Source of the DNA: Gnetum montanum
Lineage: Eukaryota; Streptophyta; Gnetopsida; Gnetales; Gnetaceae
Reading direction: 5' to 3'
DNA: 64,000 bases
Assembly (NCBI GenBank): GCA_015680685.1
Contig: MNCI01036159.1
Location: 13,675 to 77,674, forward strand
The notes beneath the pieces are model-generated. The model did no database searches and had not been told where the DNA came from. It saw only the letters and a list, made by a program, of their open reading frames with translations. Numbering within the stretch: position 1 is the first letter of the stretch; every line of letters starts with the position of its first letter. The translations under genes were made by a program, and so were the position numbers. Below, in pieces: positions 45,430 to 57,130 of this stretch.

Positions 45430-46640
45430 AGGTGTGTGTGGATGGCTTGGTTCAATGGTGCATCCCTAATGTAGATCAACTATGCATCCTCCAAGATACC
45501 CATGAGGGCCCTATGGGGGCCATTATGCAGGAAGGTGCATAGCCATTAATATCCTGCTCACAGGATACTACTAGCCTACACTCTTTACAGATTCTTAATG
45601 GCTCATCCGCTCTTGTGATTGATGTCAAAGAGATGGTGGGATGACAATAAGAATGGAGGGAACTCAACAGTGGATTCATCCATGCAAACCCTTCAACATT
45701 TGGGGCATTGACTTCATGGGCCCCATCATGCTCATGTCACATTGGAAGGTGTACATCATTTTTTTGATGGACTACTATACCAAGTGGGTAGAAGAGACAG
45801 TTGTCATTGATTGTTCCTCAACCATAGCTACATAGTTTATCCAAAAACAAATGGTGAATAGGTTTGGGGTGCCACATGCACTCATTTCAGATAATGGCAC
45901 TTACTTCATGGGTGCTACTTTTTGTAAACTCATGCAACATTTGGGAGTAGAACATAAATTAACAACACCCTATCATCCCCAAGCCAATGGATAAGCCAAA
46001 GTCACAAAATAGGAGATTACAAAAATCCTAGCTAGGATGATTAGTAAATATAGGAGGGATTGGACCACAAAAATTAACGACACCCTCTGGGCCTATGACT
46101 TAACTTGGAAACTTCCTATTGGCTACTCCCCTTACGAGTTGGTGTACAAAAAACTACCAATGCTCCTGATTTAAGTAGAACTTCGAACACTATCCACTGC
46201 AAGTGACTTAGGTCTTGAATTATCCTAAGCACAATGAGAATAACTCATGAACTTAAATGTGCTAGATGAGAATCAATTAGTAGCCCTATCATCAAATGAG
46301 GTACATAAGGCATATAACAAACAATGCCATGACCTTAGAATTCAAAAGGTAACATTTCAACATGGAGATAAGGTTCTCTATTAGAACCCCACACATGTGC
46401 CACAATGGACCAAGTTTTAAACATTGTGGGAGGGACCTTATATTATTTCTGAGACCTTTCCATTTGGAGTCATACTCATACATAAACTTGAAGATACAAC
46501 AAAAACATGGTTGGCCAACATGCAATAATTAAAACACTTCCATGAACTACACCAACCTAGTGTCACTACCATTTTGTTAAATGGTCAGCCATGTTCCATC
46601 TTTCGAATCTCCTCCTTTGAGCTTAGTTGTGGGGAAGATT
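45430..46640 (+). pseudogene. Ty3 integrase
   Basis: HHCC zinc domain: HEGPYGGHYAGRC and SCD-stop-CQRDG (45500-45635). Core: FNIWGIDFMGPI (first Asp, 45700), HALISDNGTYFMGATF (second Asp, 45880) and YHPQANG (45975), followed by stop-AKVTK. The third catalytic residue is therefore Lys (AAA) instead of Glu. C-terminal: GYSPYELVYKKLP, HDLRIQKVTFQHGDKVLY, LWEGPYIISE, and the end GQPCSIFRISSFEL (46600). Would insert the cDNA; this copy cannot. Confidence 0.85.
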
Positions 46641-48224
46641 GTTACCCATACTAAAATAGTTATCCTGGCCTCTAAGGTCTTTTCTTTATTTTTTTACACA
46701 TTTTTGTTTTACATAATCTTTCATACATTTAACTTTTCTTACCTACTCTTTCTCTTTTTTATATATATAGTTATATTTCACCTTTAGTCGTTCTGTTCTA
46801 TTTTATGTTAGTTATGTCCCTCTATCTATTTTTGCTAAGAAAGCTATCTTATTACCATAGGATGCAATGGTGAGATGGTTGCATCCAATGGGGACATGCT
46901 TATGATGGGTTGTCTATTATATCTAGTTCTCAACTTAGCATTTTGGGTTCAGGAAGCTAAGTTATAGTTTCATTTCATTTAACAGGTAGTGAGTCCACAT
47001 CATCCACCCATCCACACACTCTATGGTTTTCCTTGTATTGGAAGCATGCAATCCCTTTTTCATTCAACACAACTTTAATTAATTTGTGGCTTATGTAGTT
47101 TCCTGACTTGAGAAGGATCAAATGGGTTGAACATGGTGTGATTTCAAGGGAATGTAGCATTCTTTGTGCTTTTCTATTCCATTGTACGTGAATGTGTTCT
47201 CCAAAAATTCTTTCCATTCCATATCCCTTCATAATAGGAAGTAAATAGCAATATGTCCTCGTATGGTGTGGTCCTCATCATTCAAAAAAAAAAAAAAATA
47301 TACAAACCAATGATGAGGATTCAAAACACATCCCTTGGACAAAATCAATGTGCAAACACTTAGTTCTTTGCATGGTACGGTTCCTAGTCAAAAAAAAACA
47401 CAAAAAAAAAAAACAAAAGTAAAAAAACAAAAAAAAAACCATGGGAATTCAAAGCACATCCCTTAGACCACTTATAAAGGACTACAAGCACTAGGGATGG
47501 GACTTGTCTTGTTCCATCTTAGTCAAGCCCTTTCTCACTTCCTATACCTCACCCATTTTGGAATGGTGGTTGTTTTGTGATAGCGCTCTCATGTTTCAAG
47601 GAATGGACTAGCCTTAGAATGTTTATGAAACATTACTGAACTTGGTTGGTTTTGGTTTAGATTGAGGATGGATCCTACTAGGTCACTTAATCATGAACTT
47701 TACAAGGGATTTCATGTGACCACAATTTAGAATTCCATTTCACACATTTTGTTCCTTTCCTCAATTGCTCTCAGTTACTTACATCACTACCTATTGTATG
47801 TTTTGATCATCTATCTTGGTTTGCTTGAACTTGTAAATCCTTCGGTTGGTTCTTGTGGGTGTGAGTATTAACTTCTGATGGCCATTAATCAATTATGGGG
47901 CCTACAGACTCCTATGTTCATGATGTGCAAGGGCACATAGGGCTACTGCCTACTATGGGAAGGACTTACTTGCACATCCTTTGGTCCTGGTTGTTAATCT
48001 CCTACTCCTTTGATATAGTTGGTCAATCGTTTTTATGCTACCCATTGTGTGACTCTTCATTCACAAAGTCCCCTATTATGAAATTCTCCTAGCTCTGACT
48101 CTTTTTTTGATATTGTTGTCCTTTCCTTGTTGTTTCATGATGTTCTCAGGTATCTTAGCTTTTGCATGAATCTAGTTTCATGCCAAAACTCATAGATTTT
48201 GGCCTTTAATTCATCAGTTAATGG
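46640..48224 (+). other. Non-coding block between pol and ORF3
   Basis: Begins with a T-rich stretch (46680-46830) that is also present after pol in the right-hand element. Then come the A-rich modules at 47255-47500. No conserved ORF; the hydrophobic frame 46581-46787 reflects T-richness. Confidence 0.5.
47255..47500 (+). repeat. Duplicated module: GGT-C-rich word plus oligo(A)
   Basis: Two copies: GTATGGTGTGGTCCTCATCA then A15, and GCATGGTACGGTTCCTAGTC then a longer A-rich run. Each is followed by ATTCAAARCACATCCCTTRG. The right-hand element has GCATGGTGTGGTTCCCATCC plus oligo(A) on its minus strand at 58105-58155, so the module is conserved between copies. Confidence 0.6.
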
Positions 48225-48360
48225 TGGTCAATGTAACTAAATAGCTACATCAACAAGGCCCTGTGTACACATCTCCCTGCATCGATGCAACCTTGTTTAC
48301 ATGGTCCCATTGATGTAGTGCCTAAACCCCTATATATATGCACATTTTTCCTTCACATTG
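48225..48360 (+). promoter_or_regulatory. U3-like segment and TATA box ahead of ORF3
   Basis: TATATATA at 48331-48338 in CCCCTATATATATGCAC, preceded by ACATCAACAAGGCCCTGTG, GCATCGATGCAACC and CATGGTCCCATTGATG. The element's own LTR U3 (52025-52150) is built of similar words (AATGGGGTCATGTCGATGCA, GACATGGCCTTGTTAAC) before CTATAAATATGCATGC. The likeness is of words, not one clean alignment. Confidence 0.4.
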
Positions 48361-48516
48361 TGTCCATTTACTCATAATGCTAGGGGAGTTTCTCAAGTTT
48401 TCTGCATCCACTCTCCTTCCTGAGCACATCACTACCCTACCGCTTATCCACATCTACCCATTCCTTCTGTAGTTTGCTACCAAAGGTATGCTCTACATCA
48501 TGGGGGCCTAGGGAAA

Positions 48517-48830
48517 TGATGGTTAATCAAAACTTACCACATCCTAAGGCTAATCAAAACTTACCACACCCTAGGATTAATCAAAAACCAATGCACCTAG
48601 GGTAATCCAAACAAGTATTATTGTCAACTTAATCACAACTACCCTAGGATTAATCAAAACTTAACACACCCTAGGGTTAATTAAAATCCAACACACCTTA
48701 GGGTAATCCAAACAAGTGTTATTTTCATCTTAATCACAACTACCCTAGGGTTGATCAAAACTTAACATACCCTAGGGTAATCCAAACACCTAGGGTTAAT
48801 CAAAACACCACCTTAGATTAAGTAAAATGT
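48517..48830 (+). repeat. Minisatellite with two-level period
   Basis: Units of about 25-27 bases of the type CCTAGGGTTAATCAAAACTT followed by AACACAC are grouped into a longer unit of about 105-110 bases that also includes GGGTAATCCAAACAAGTRTT and TTAATCACAACTAC. At least nine CCTAGGG/CCTAGGA cores occur. Sits just upstream of ORF3. Confidence 0.85.
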
Positions 48831-48857
48831 GTAGGTCACTGTCATAGCCAAGCCATC

Positions 48858-51840
48858 ATGACAAGGTGTCTTATTGCCATTTTTGGAAAACACACACATT
48901 TTAATTCATGGTTATGCTATGATTGTAGATGGCACAAAAACCAAGATGTTCAAGGAAGGAAGGACCATCAGAAACTTGGGAGAAGCAACCTAGAAGTAGA
49001 TAGGGACAAGGCACACAACCTCAGGAGCACACAGAGGGCTCACATGCAACTAGCCCTTTCCATGAGGAACTTGACATGGAATCTATTCATCAAATTCCTA
49101 AAGAAGAGGTCCCCATAGAATAGTCGCATAGGGATGAGACTCCAGAAAGAGTGTCAAGGCTTGAGGTCACCTTGACCAGGGCTTGCCTTGATTCTATCAA
49201 GACAAAAGAGCTACAACAAATAGTCCTTCAAGAGTTAAAATTTGGACCATTCCTAGAAAGTGCACTAGAGGAAGTCAAAACTTAGCTGCAAAATTCTCCC
49301 ATGTGGCCAATCATCATGTCTAGTGTTGAGTGGTACTTGGGAAAAACTTATCTCTTCTGGACAAACTGGCAGCTAGGGTTGTGCGTAAGAATCAAAGATA
49401 TTCATGTATCTTACTCTGCAAAGGTAATTGTGCAAGCTTGTAGGTTGCTTGAGACTGGGACTGATGTGGTAGAAATTTCCAAACAAGAAGATCCTGAAGT
49501 GAAAGTAGAGTGGACCAGGCGATGTTATGGGGTGGAACACAAAGAGTTTGACACATTGACCACCATAGAATGAGTCTACTCCAAAATTGTGTCTTACCAC
49601 CTAAATCCAATGGTAAGACCCAACAAAGTCACCACCTTCTATGCTCACACATGTGCTGCCTTGAGTGGAAAATTTGCCATCAACCTTCCATAGTTGCTCT
49701 TCTTAGAAATTGAGAAATGGTTCATGGAGAATGAATGTGGAAGGCAAGCTCTACACTTTTCCTACCTAATCAGAAAATTATGCAAACAGGCGAGGATAGC
49801 TTGATATGCTAATGATACAATCCATCATGGTTCAATTGTCGCATGGTGTGAGATGATGAAATAGAAAACACCCAACACAACAAGAATGGAGGAAGAGTAG
49901 CCACCACCTCCACCATCTAGACAAGTAGCAGGGTTAGACTTGCGCATGATTACAAAACACATACATGAGATCCAACAGTTGCTCCTGCATTAACAGAAGT
50001 AACAAGCAGGAATCGACAATGGTGGAGACCCTTCAGTGTACCACCCTACCTTAAGCCATCTAGAGAAAGTGGCTTGATTTTTGAGCCTACTGGAGAGGGT
50101 AAGGCTGATGCTTTCTGTTGCATGAACACAGGTACCTACAAGAAAAGACCTTAGCACTTGAGAAGTAACAATGTTGTTGACCCAGCAATTATTCCTAGAA
50201 ATTTCAAGAAATGCTGCTACTTTCTCGATGTGCTTGGAGGAGGGTAAAGGGGCAACTATCTTAGTAATATAGCATAAAGGATAGGAAGTCACAGTAGAAG
50301 TAGTTGCCGATACAGTCGCCATGGCTCTTAATGCACCTACAGTGGTTGTACCAGACGTACATGGGCTCAAAGATGTGTAAACATCTACAAGAACTCAAAG
50401 TGGTAGACTCAATCTAGCACAACATGAAGAGTTGATGGATTGACTAGTGGGAACTGGGCAACTGCATCCAGATGTCTTTGACCTTCCAGAAAAATTCACT
50501 GCAACCTAGTTGGAGTTGTTCTTGGAAAAGGGCAAGTGCCTCATCATATAGGGGCAACTTGAAGCAGCTTAGGTAGACAACCAACGCTTGGCTATGAAGG
50601 TTGCTCAACTGAGAGCCCAACTGGTTGACCCAACTATACTTAATTGTGACCTCACTAAAGATGAAGCTTTTCAATAGCTTGAAACCAAGCTTCAAATGGT
50701 TGAGTATGCGCAAGAGTTGGTGATCTTCAACAATTCCTTAGTGGAAGCATGTTCTTATTATTTAAACAAGGACTTGACAGAGGTTCACCAAAAAAATATT
50801 GGGTTAACCATTGATGTTCATCACCTACGCAATGTTGGTCTCAAAAATCAACAAATGAATGATTTTATCTGCCAACAGTAGGAGGAGCTAGCTAGGGTGA
50901 ACATCAATGTAAGAAGATTGGCTACTAAGAATCAAAATCTATTAATGGAGGAAGTTCAAGCCTTGTGACAGGAGATAACCATTGAGATCACTGCTTGGAA
51001 GAATGATGCCCTCAAGTTTGAAAGAGTGAAAAATAACAATAGGGACAAAGTGGGATTGTAAAAAGAAATTAATGAAAAAGAATTCCAAGTTGCAAAGGCC
51101 AAGATGAATCAAGCCCTTTAATAACTCAAGGAAGGAGGAAAGGTGTGGAAATCCATCTTTGATGGGTTAAATGCCTACAAGTAGGTTGAGATTCATTTCA
51201 AGGAGTTACAAATTGAAGAAAAGATAGAATACATGGAACTAGACAACCTTCATTACACAAACTTAGCCATGCTTACAGCTGGGAGACCATGGTCAGACCT
51301 TGAGAAGTAGGTGACCACCTCATGTTTGATATATGAGTGTGAGTCCAAGGCACATAAGAAGACAAAGCAAAAGTTGAAAACCACAAATGCAGAACTTGAA
51401 GTTCTTCCACCTGCTTTAAGGGGCAACGCTCTATTATAGAGAACTTAGTCCAATGGATGGATGACTACCAATGGCTGCAAGCATCATTCTAAGTGTTCAA
51501 CATTGAACGAAAATAGTTTGCAACTTGGTTCATCAATTTAAAAGAGCTCTTCCTTGCGCTTCCATGTCCTTGGGATGTTCCTCTTCCAACACACATCGAC
51601 AAAGCCACTTGGACTATGAGTGACCATAGAAGTAAAGAAGAAAAAATGAGGGCTTTGTTAGAGGCTTTCCAATTGCCTCCAAAAGTTGCAACAACCACAG
51701 GATAGCCACAACCACCACCTCAACCACCACATGCACTTGAAGCTAGTGAGGGCTCGTGAGAACCACCGCCACCAGGCACTGTATGGCCTTCTTTAGTAGC
51801 TTCAGCAACTCGGTAGGGTTGTGCATCCATTGTTTTTAAT
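48858..51840 (+). pseudogene. ORF3 (coiled-coil protein with plant transposon domain)
   Basis: First ATG at 48858, but the conserved frame begins about 49080. N-terminal: LQELKFGPFLESALEEVKT, PMWPIIMSSVEWYLGKTYLF, then TWRRCYGVEHKEF-like codons, NPMVRPNKVTTFYAHTC and SYLIRKLCKQARIA (49760). Then a linker with PPPPPSRQ, an acidic middle, and long heptad-like stretches (50560-51280: LAMKVAQLRAQLVDPT, LKNQQMNDFICQQ, EEVQAL, NINVRRLATKNQNL) predicted coiled coil. The C-terminus is Pro-rich (51690-51790). About 1000 codons with more than 20 stops. Role unknown; it occupies the env position of Athila-type elements. Confidence 0.7.
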
Positions 51841-51987
51841 GTGTTTGATTTTTTTATCCATGAAAAACATAGTTTTGTAATTCCTTCTATACACTCGGCA
51901 CTTGGTGTATTGTTAGCGTTAGCAGGTATTTTGAGATGTTTTGCTATGTGTGTTACTCATCACCTCATACCTTGCAAATTGTAACAA

Positions 51988-52022
51988 ACTCGAGGATGAG
52001 TTTTTACTTAGTCATGGGGGTA
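51988..52022 (+). other. Polypurine tract and CTCGAGGATGAG motif
   Basis: CTCGAGGATGAGTTTTTAC, then CATGGGGGTA directly before the LTR start TGATGAAGC. Confidence 0.75.
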
Positions 52023-52898
52023 TGATGAAGCATTCAGTAATTGCGTTGATGGAGCCTCATTAATGCGGATATGTCAATGGGGTCATGTCGATGCATCTCT
52101 CCAAGCTTTGACATGGCCTTGTTAACGTAGAGTCTATTTTTGCTATAAATATGCATGCAGCTGCTATGTTTATGGCATATTATATTCAAGTTGTAGCAAA
52201 GATCTTGTAGTTTATGTTTGTGAAAGTTAGAGTATTTCCCAAGTGCCCACAATAGGAGTTTGGAGAGTGTACGACTCTTTATTCGAGTGCTAATGTACCT
52301 GAGCCCATTAGGGTGATTGGAAATAAAGATGAGCTTTTTGAACATTTCTTGCAGCATTTGGATTAAACTAGTTAAGCATTGAAATGTTTTAATATTTTAA
52401 CATCTTAATAATTCTAAAATATTTTATTATTATCGCTTTATAGTTACAATCCTTGTTATAGTTTATGAGAACCATAAGCACGACCATCTTGAACATATAT
52501 CTAACACTTGGCAACCTAGTGATGCCTAATGTTTGGTAACCTAGTAGTGGTTGGGACATGCTAAAGATGTGCATAGAAGATGGGATCGATTGTTTATGCT
52601 AGGGATAGTTAAGTGGTAGAGTAGAGTAATCGTAAAATTAGATAGTCTTTCATTTCCATACTAGAAGAATTAGACTTTATAGATAAAAAGAAAACTTATA
52701 AAAATCAATGGCCTCAATCTCACTCAACCACTGTTTAGATCATAAGTGAGGTTGGGAAGACAACGACCACTCTAACTGAGGTTTTGTTGGCTAGAACCCT
52801 ATGTACGTAAGTGCTTGTAGTCTTCAGAATTTGACCAAGTTGCATATGAATGCTCATGATTTGTATGGTTGGGTGTAGGGGTACCTTGCCGCTCATCA
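52023..52898 (+). repeat. 3' LTR
   Basis: 876 bases, TGATGAAGC to GCTCATCA. TATA box CTATAAATATGCATGC at 52142-52157. Confidence 0.85.
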
Positions 52899-53191
52899 CT
52901 ACCTCACCTCCATCATTCAAATTATTTAATTAGCATCATCATTATTTGAAGCTAAATTTTTTCTTACATGTAAATCCTTTTGAATAAAGTGCTTTGAGAT
53001 TTTTCCTTTCTAGAATAATTTTTTTAAATTTATAACTCAACATTTCTCATTTGAATCAAACATATGACCTTGGGTTTCTATGCTAAAGCTATTAGCATTA
53101 AGCTAATACCTCATTAGTATCATTATTATTATCACCATCTAATTATTATCAAAATGCACTAGCCTATTAAGATAATGAAGGATTTGATTAA
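52899..53191. other. Unassigned flank, then gap
   Basis: AT-rich, no ORF recognised; right flank of the Ty3 element. Confidence 0.5.
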
Positions 53192-53887
53192 NNNNNNNNN
53201 NNNNNNNNNNNNNNNNNNNNNNNNNNNNNNNNNNNNNNNNNNNNNNNNNNNNNNNNNNNNNNNNNNNNNNNNNNNNNNNNNNNNNNNNNNNNNNNNNNNN
53301 NNNNNNNNNNNNNNNNNNNNNNNNNNNNNNNNNNNNNNNNNNNNNNNNNNNNNNNNNNNNNNNNNNNNNNNNNNNNNNNNNNNNNNNNNNNNNNNNNNNN
53401 NNNNNNNNNNNNNNNNNNNNNNNNNNNNNNNNNNNNNNNNNNNNNNNNNNNNNNNNNNNNNNNNNNNNNNNNNNNNNNNNNNNNNNNNNNNNNNNNNNNN
53501 NNNNNNNNNNNNNNNNNNNNNNNNNNNNNNNNNNNNNNNNNNNNNNNNNNNNNNNNNNNNNNNNNNNNNNNNNNNNNNNNNNNNNNNNNNNNNNNNNNNN
53601 NNNNNNNNNNNNNNNNNNNNNNNNNNNNNNNNNNNNNNNNNNNNNNNNNNNNNNNNNNNNNNNNNNNNNNNNNNNNNNNNNNNNNNNNNNNNNNNNNNNN
53701 NNNNNNNNNNNNNNNNNNNNNNNNNNNNNNNNNNNNNNNNNNNNNNNNNNNNNNNNNNNNNNNNNNNNNNNNNNNNNNNNNNNNNNNNNNNNNNNNNNNN
53801 NNNNNNNNNNNNNNNNNNNNNNNNNNNNNNNNNNNNNNNNNNNNNNNNNNNNNNNNNNNNNNNNNNNNNNNNNNNNNNNNNNNNNNN
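53192..53887. other. Assembly gap (696 N)
   Basis: Run of N, which hides the left edge of the next element's 3' LTR. Confidence 0.99.
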
Positions 53888-54258
53888 CAAGTGTTACAAG
53901 GTTTGATCAAAAGGCTTGTATTTATTACCATTCACATTGGTGTGTTCAAGTACAACAATGCTTAGATAAAGATCTGTACACTTTCTGACTCCTGCTGTGG
54001 GCACTCAAAGAAATATTCTAACTTTCAAATAACAAAACTACAAGAGCTCTACTACAACTATGAATTCACCTCTCTGAACAAGGTTGGTGAGCACTTATTT
54101 ATAGATTTTATTGTAGCAGTACGTCGATGGATCCCATAGATGCAATAAATGCTATATTGACGTGGCCCTATCGACAAGGCAACACCACATAGATAGGGTT
54201 ATGTTGATGAGACCATGTCAAAGGGGGCTTGTCAATTCAACGCAACAACAATTCATCA
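53888..54258 (-). repeat. 3' LTR, left part in gap
   Basis: The minus strand starts TGATGAATTGTTGTTGCG. U3 words GACAAGCCCCCTTTGACATG and CCTTGTCGATAGGGCCACG come before TATAAATAAG (54096-54105). Confidence 0.8.
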
Positions 54259-54300
54259 TACCCCCACAACTAAATGAAACTTGTCCTCGAGTTCCTTTAC
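54259..54300 (-). other. Polypurine tract and CTCGAGGACAAG motif
   Basis: The minus strand reads CTCGAGGACAAGTTTCATTT, then GTTGTGGGGGTA before the LTR. Confidence 0.75.
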
Positions 54301-54429
54301 AAAATTGGGAAGGTATGGTATTATTAACCGACTCTTAACATAAGAAACTAACTTGATAAGATTGAGTGTCCAAGTGTACAAATCAACAACATTACAAAAA
54401 TTGTGCTGTCCATAACACAAAATTGAGCA

Positions 54430-57130
54430 CCATGCCATGACTACTCAAAACTAGATATCACATCCGATAAGGGCATGAAGGTGGTTAAGAAGATAAGACA
54501 GTCCCAAGTCGTGGAGGTTCTTAAGATTTTGAAGGATCTTTGGCAGCTTCAGGTACATTTGGTGGCTGAGGCAATGATGGCTATCTAACTACAACTACAA
54601 CCTTTGATGGAAGGTGAAAGGCATCTAGTAATGCCTTTATCTTCTCCTCCTTGCTTAGGGGATTGTTCATAGTCTATGTAGCATTACCAATGTGGGTTGG
54701 AATGGCGATATCCCATGGATATGGCATTACTGGAAGCAACTCCTTAATGTTGACAAACCAAGTAGCAAATTGTTTGCATTCAACATCAAATGCCTTAACT
54801 ACATTTTGCAACTCCTAGTAGTCATTCATTCTTTTGGCTAGGTTCTCTACAATAGATCTCTAATTAGTGTATTTACCCTTGAGAACCTCAAGTTCCACAT
54901 TTGCCACTGCAAGCTTTTGCTTAATGTCTTTGTGGTGCTTGAACTTAGCCTCTTATAAAAAGTATGAGCTGGCCACTTGCTTCTCCAATTTTGATTGTGG
55001 CCATCTGGTAGTTAACATAACCTAATTTGCATATTGAAGATTGGCAAGCTCCATGTATTCTGTCATCTCCTCAATCTACAACTCTTTCATCCAGATTTCC
55101 ATTTGATTGTAGGCATTTATCGCATCAATGATAGGTTGCCAAACTTTTCTTCCTTACTAGAGTTGATGAAGGGTTTCATTTACTTTTGCCTTCACCAACT
55201 AAATGTGTTTTTCATTAACTTTCTTTTGTGGACCAAACTAATCTCTCTAATGATTTTTGACTCTCTTAAATTCGAGAGCCTTTGATTTCGAAGAAACTAT
55301 CTTTATTGAAATCTTTTGGCAAAGGACATGGACCTCCTCCATGGAGAGGTTTCTATTTTTTGTTGCTAATCTCCTTAGCGTCATGTTTGCTTTGATTAGT
55401 TACTCTTGTTATTGATGGATAAAGTCAATCAACTGTTGTTTATGTCATCAATATTTTGTAGGTGATGGTTCTTTGTAGTTAGTTGCACATATTCCTAATG
55501 GGTTAGATCCAAGGCTTTCTAAATTTTGTACTTGGTAGCCTCTACCAAGGATTAGTAGAACACCACCATCTCCATCACATCTTCAACCCCTTTTAGTCTA
55601 GTGTGAAGCTGTTCAAGAGCTTCATCTCTTATCAATGTTGCATTCAGAAATGTAGGATCACCAATTTGGGCTCTTAATTTAGCAACTTTAGTAGCTAAGC
55701 ATTTGTTTAGCTCCTTGGCTATTTCAGCTTTCTTTTCCAAGATGATATTTTTATCCCTTGCCTCTAGCAGCTTTGATTGGGTTACAGTAATGCTATCTAG
55801 AAGATCAAATACATTTGGAAGCTGTTGCTCAGTTTCCACTAGTTGGTCCAATAGTTCTTCATATTGTGATGTGCTTAATTTTTTTCTCATGATTCCTACA
55901 GATGTTTACACATCTTTGAGTGTAGTGTCATTTAGTACAAATGTTTCAGGTACATTGAGTGTTTTAGTAATTTTGTCAGCAACCACCTCTGCTATTGTTT
56001 TCTACCCTTGGTGTTGCATCACTAGTACTATTGCTTCCTCATCCTTCTCCAAGTGCACTGAGAAGGTCATGACATTCCCAAAGATTTCTGGAAGTGACTA
56101 TTATTCTGCAAGAGATATTGTGACCTCTTTAATGCTAGGATTTAATCTAATGGAAAACTACATTCTTTGGGTTAGGAAAATAGATCCACCTCCATTGATT
56201 AGGTTGATTATTTGGGACAACTCATTTAGGTGACTCATCATGGGCTAGTACATAGATGGGTTACCACCACTTATGCATGGTTATTGCTCTTGTTCGCTCA
56301 AGAGCCATTCTTAGTATTCATGTAACCATTGGACTATTAGAGTGATGTTTGATATAGTTATTAGAGTTGTAGGTGGAGGTGGTGATTTCTACTTCTCTTC
56401 TTGAATAGTTGATGTAGACATATTATCTTTTATCATCTCCATCCAATTAGTAGTTGGAGCATGCCTGACAACATTGTATATATAATAGACTATTCCTCCC
56501 CTCCGATAAATTTTTCTGATGAGGCATGGAAAGGGGAGTGTCTTTCTTCCACATTCACCTTCTTTAAATGGATTCTTCATCTCTAGTTAGATTAGCTATG
56601 GAAGGCTAAAAAGGAATATCCTACTAAGAGTAGCACATGCATGGGTAAAAAAGATGGTTATTTTGCTTGGCCTCACTGTGGGATTGAGGTGTAAGGCCAC
56701 AATATTATAGTGGATCCTTTCTATTGGTGTGAGTACACTAAACTCCTTTAAGTCAACACCATAGCATTATTGCATATACTTTTTCTTGATGATGGGATCC
56801 ACCTACATTAGAATCTTAGCAAGATTCATCTCTATTTCTAGCAACCCAAGCACTTTAGTAATGTCCTACATCAAGTTAGACACTAAGATGTCCTTGATTT
56901 TGACCATTGAATTGTCCTACCTTTTGTTCTAGAATAGAAATGTCTCTTCCATGTACCACTCCCTAGTGGAAGTGATGATTGGCCACATGGGAGAGATCTT
57001 TAATTGGTCCTATAATTCTTTAGGTGCTTATTCTAGGAAAGGACCAAAGTTTAACTCTTGGAGCACTATTTTTGGACTTCCATTGATTTGATTTGATTTA
57101 AGAAAGCTTCTATGAAGTTCACCTCAATAT
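54430..57130 (-). pseudogene. ORF3 (coiled-coil protein with plant transposon domain)
   Basis: The N-terminal end at about 57090 reads VLQELNFGPFLE, then PMWPIITSTREWYMEETFLF, NPTVRPSKITIFFTHACATL and an open stretch 56389-56580 with GRKTLPFPCLIRKIYRRGG. The best preserved part, 55552-55890, has 112 open codons: EELLDQLVETEQQLPNVFDL, EARDKNIILEKKAEIAKELN, LATKVAKLRAQIGDPTFLNA, a clear coiled coil. Upstream AT-hook-free, Pro/Thr linker. The same order as 48858-51840. Broken by stops. Confidence 0.7.

Larger units (their letters stand above)
40297..52898 (+). mobile_element. Ty3 (Athila/Tat-like) element with gag, pol and ORF3
   Basis: Plus-strand order: truncated 5' LTR (40297-40844), tRNA-Asp PBS, gag, protease, RT, RNase H stub, integrase, non-coding block with A-rich modules, TATA box and minisatellite, ORF3, purine tract, 3' LTR (52023-52898). 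About 12.6 kb. RT text (FLDSYSGYNQI, FGLCNAPIAFQ, EVFMDDLSTYG) is of the Athila/Tat group. All ORFs carry stops. LTR identity over the shared 547 bases is high by eye, so it is younger than the array at 4615-9979. Confidence 0.85.

Noticed and set aside
46581-46787. Hydrophobic ORF after pol as an envelope protein
   Set aside because: The hydrophobicity comes from a T-rich non-coding stretch, and the frame is not conserved in the sister element.
48517-48830. CRISPR array or telomere-like repeat
   Set aside because: Plant DNA without cas genes. Units lack unique equal-length spacers, and the core is CCTAGGGTTAATC, not a telomeric TTTAGGG tract.
53159-53931. Long open frames over 53192-53887
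   Set aside because: They consist of N only.
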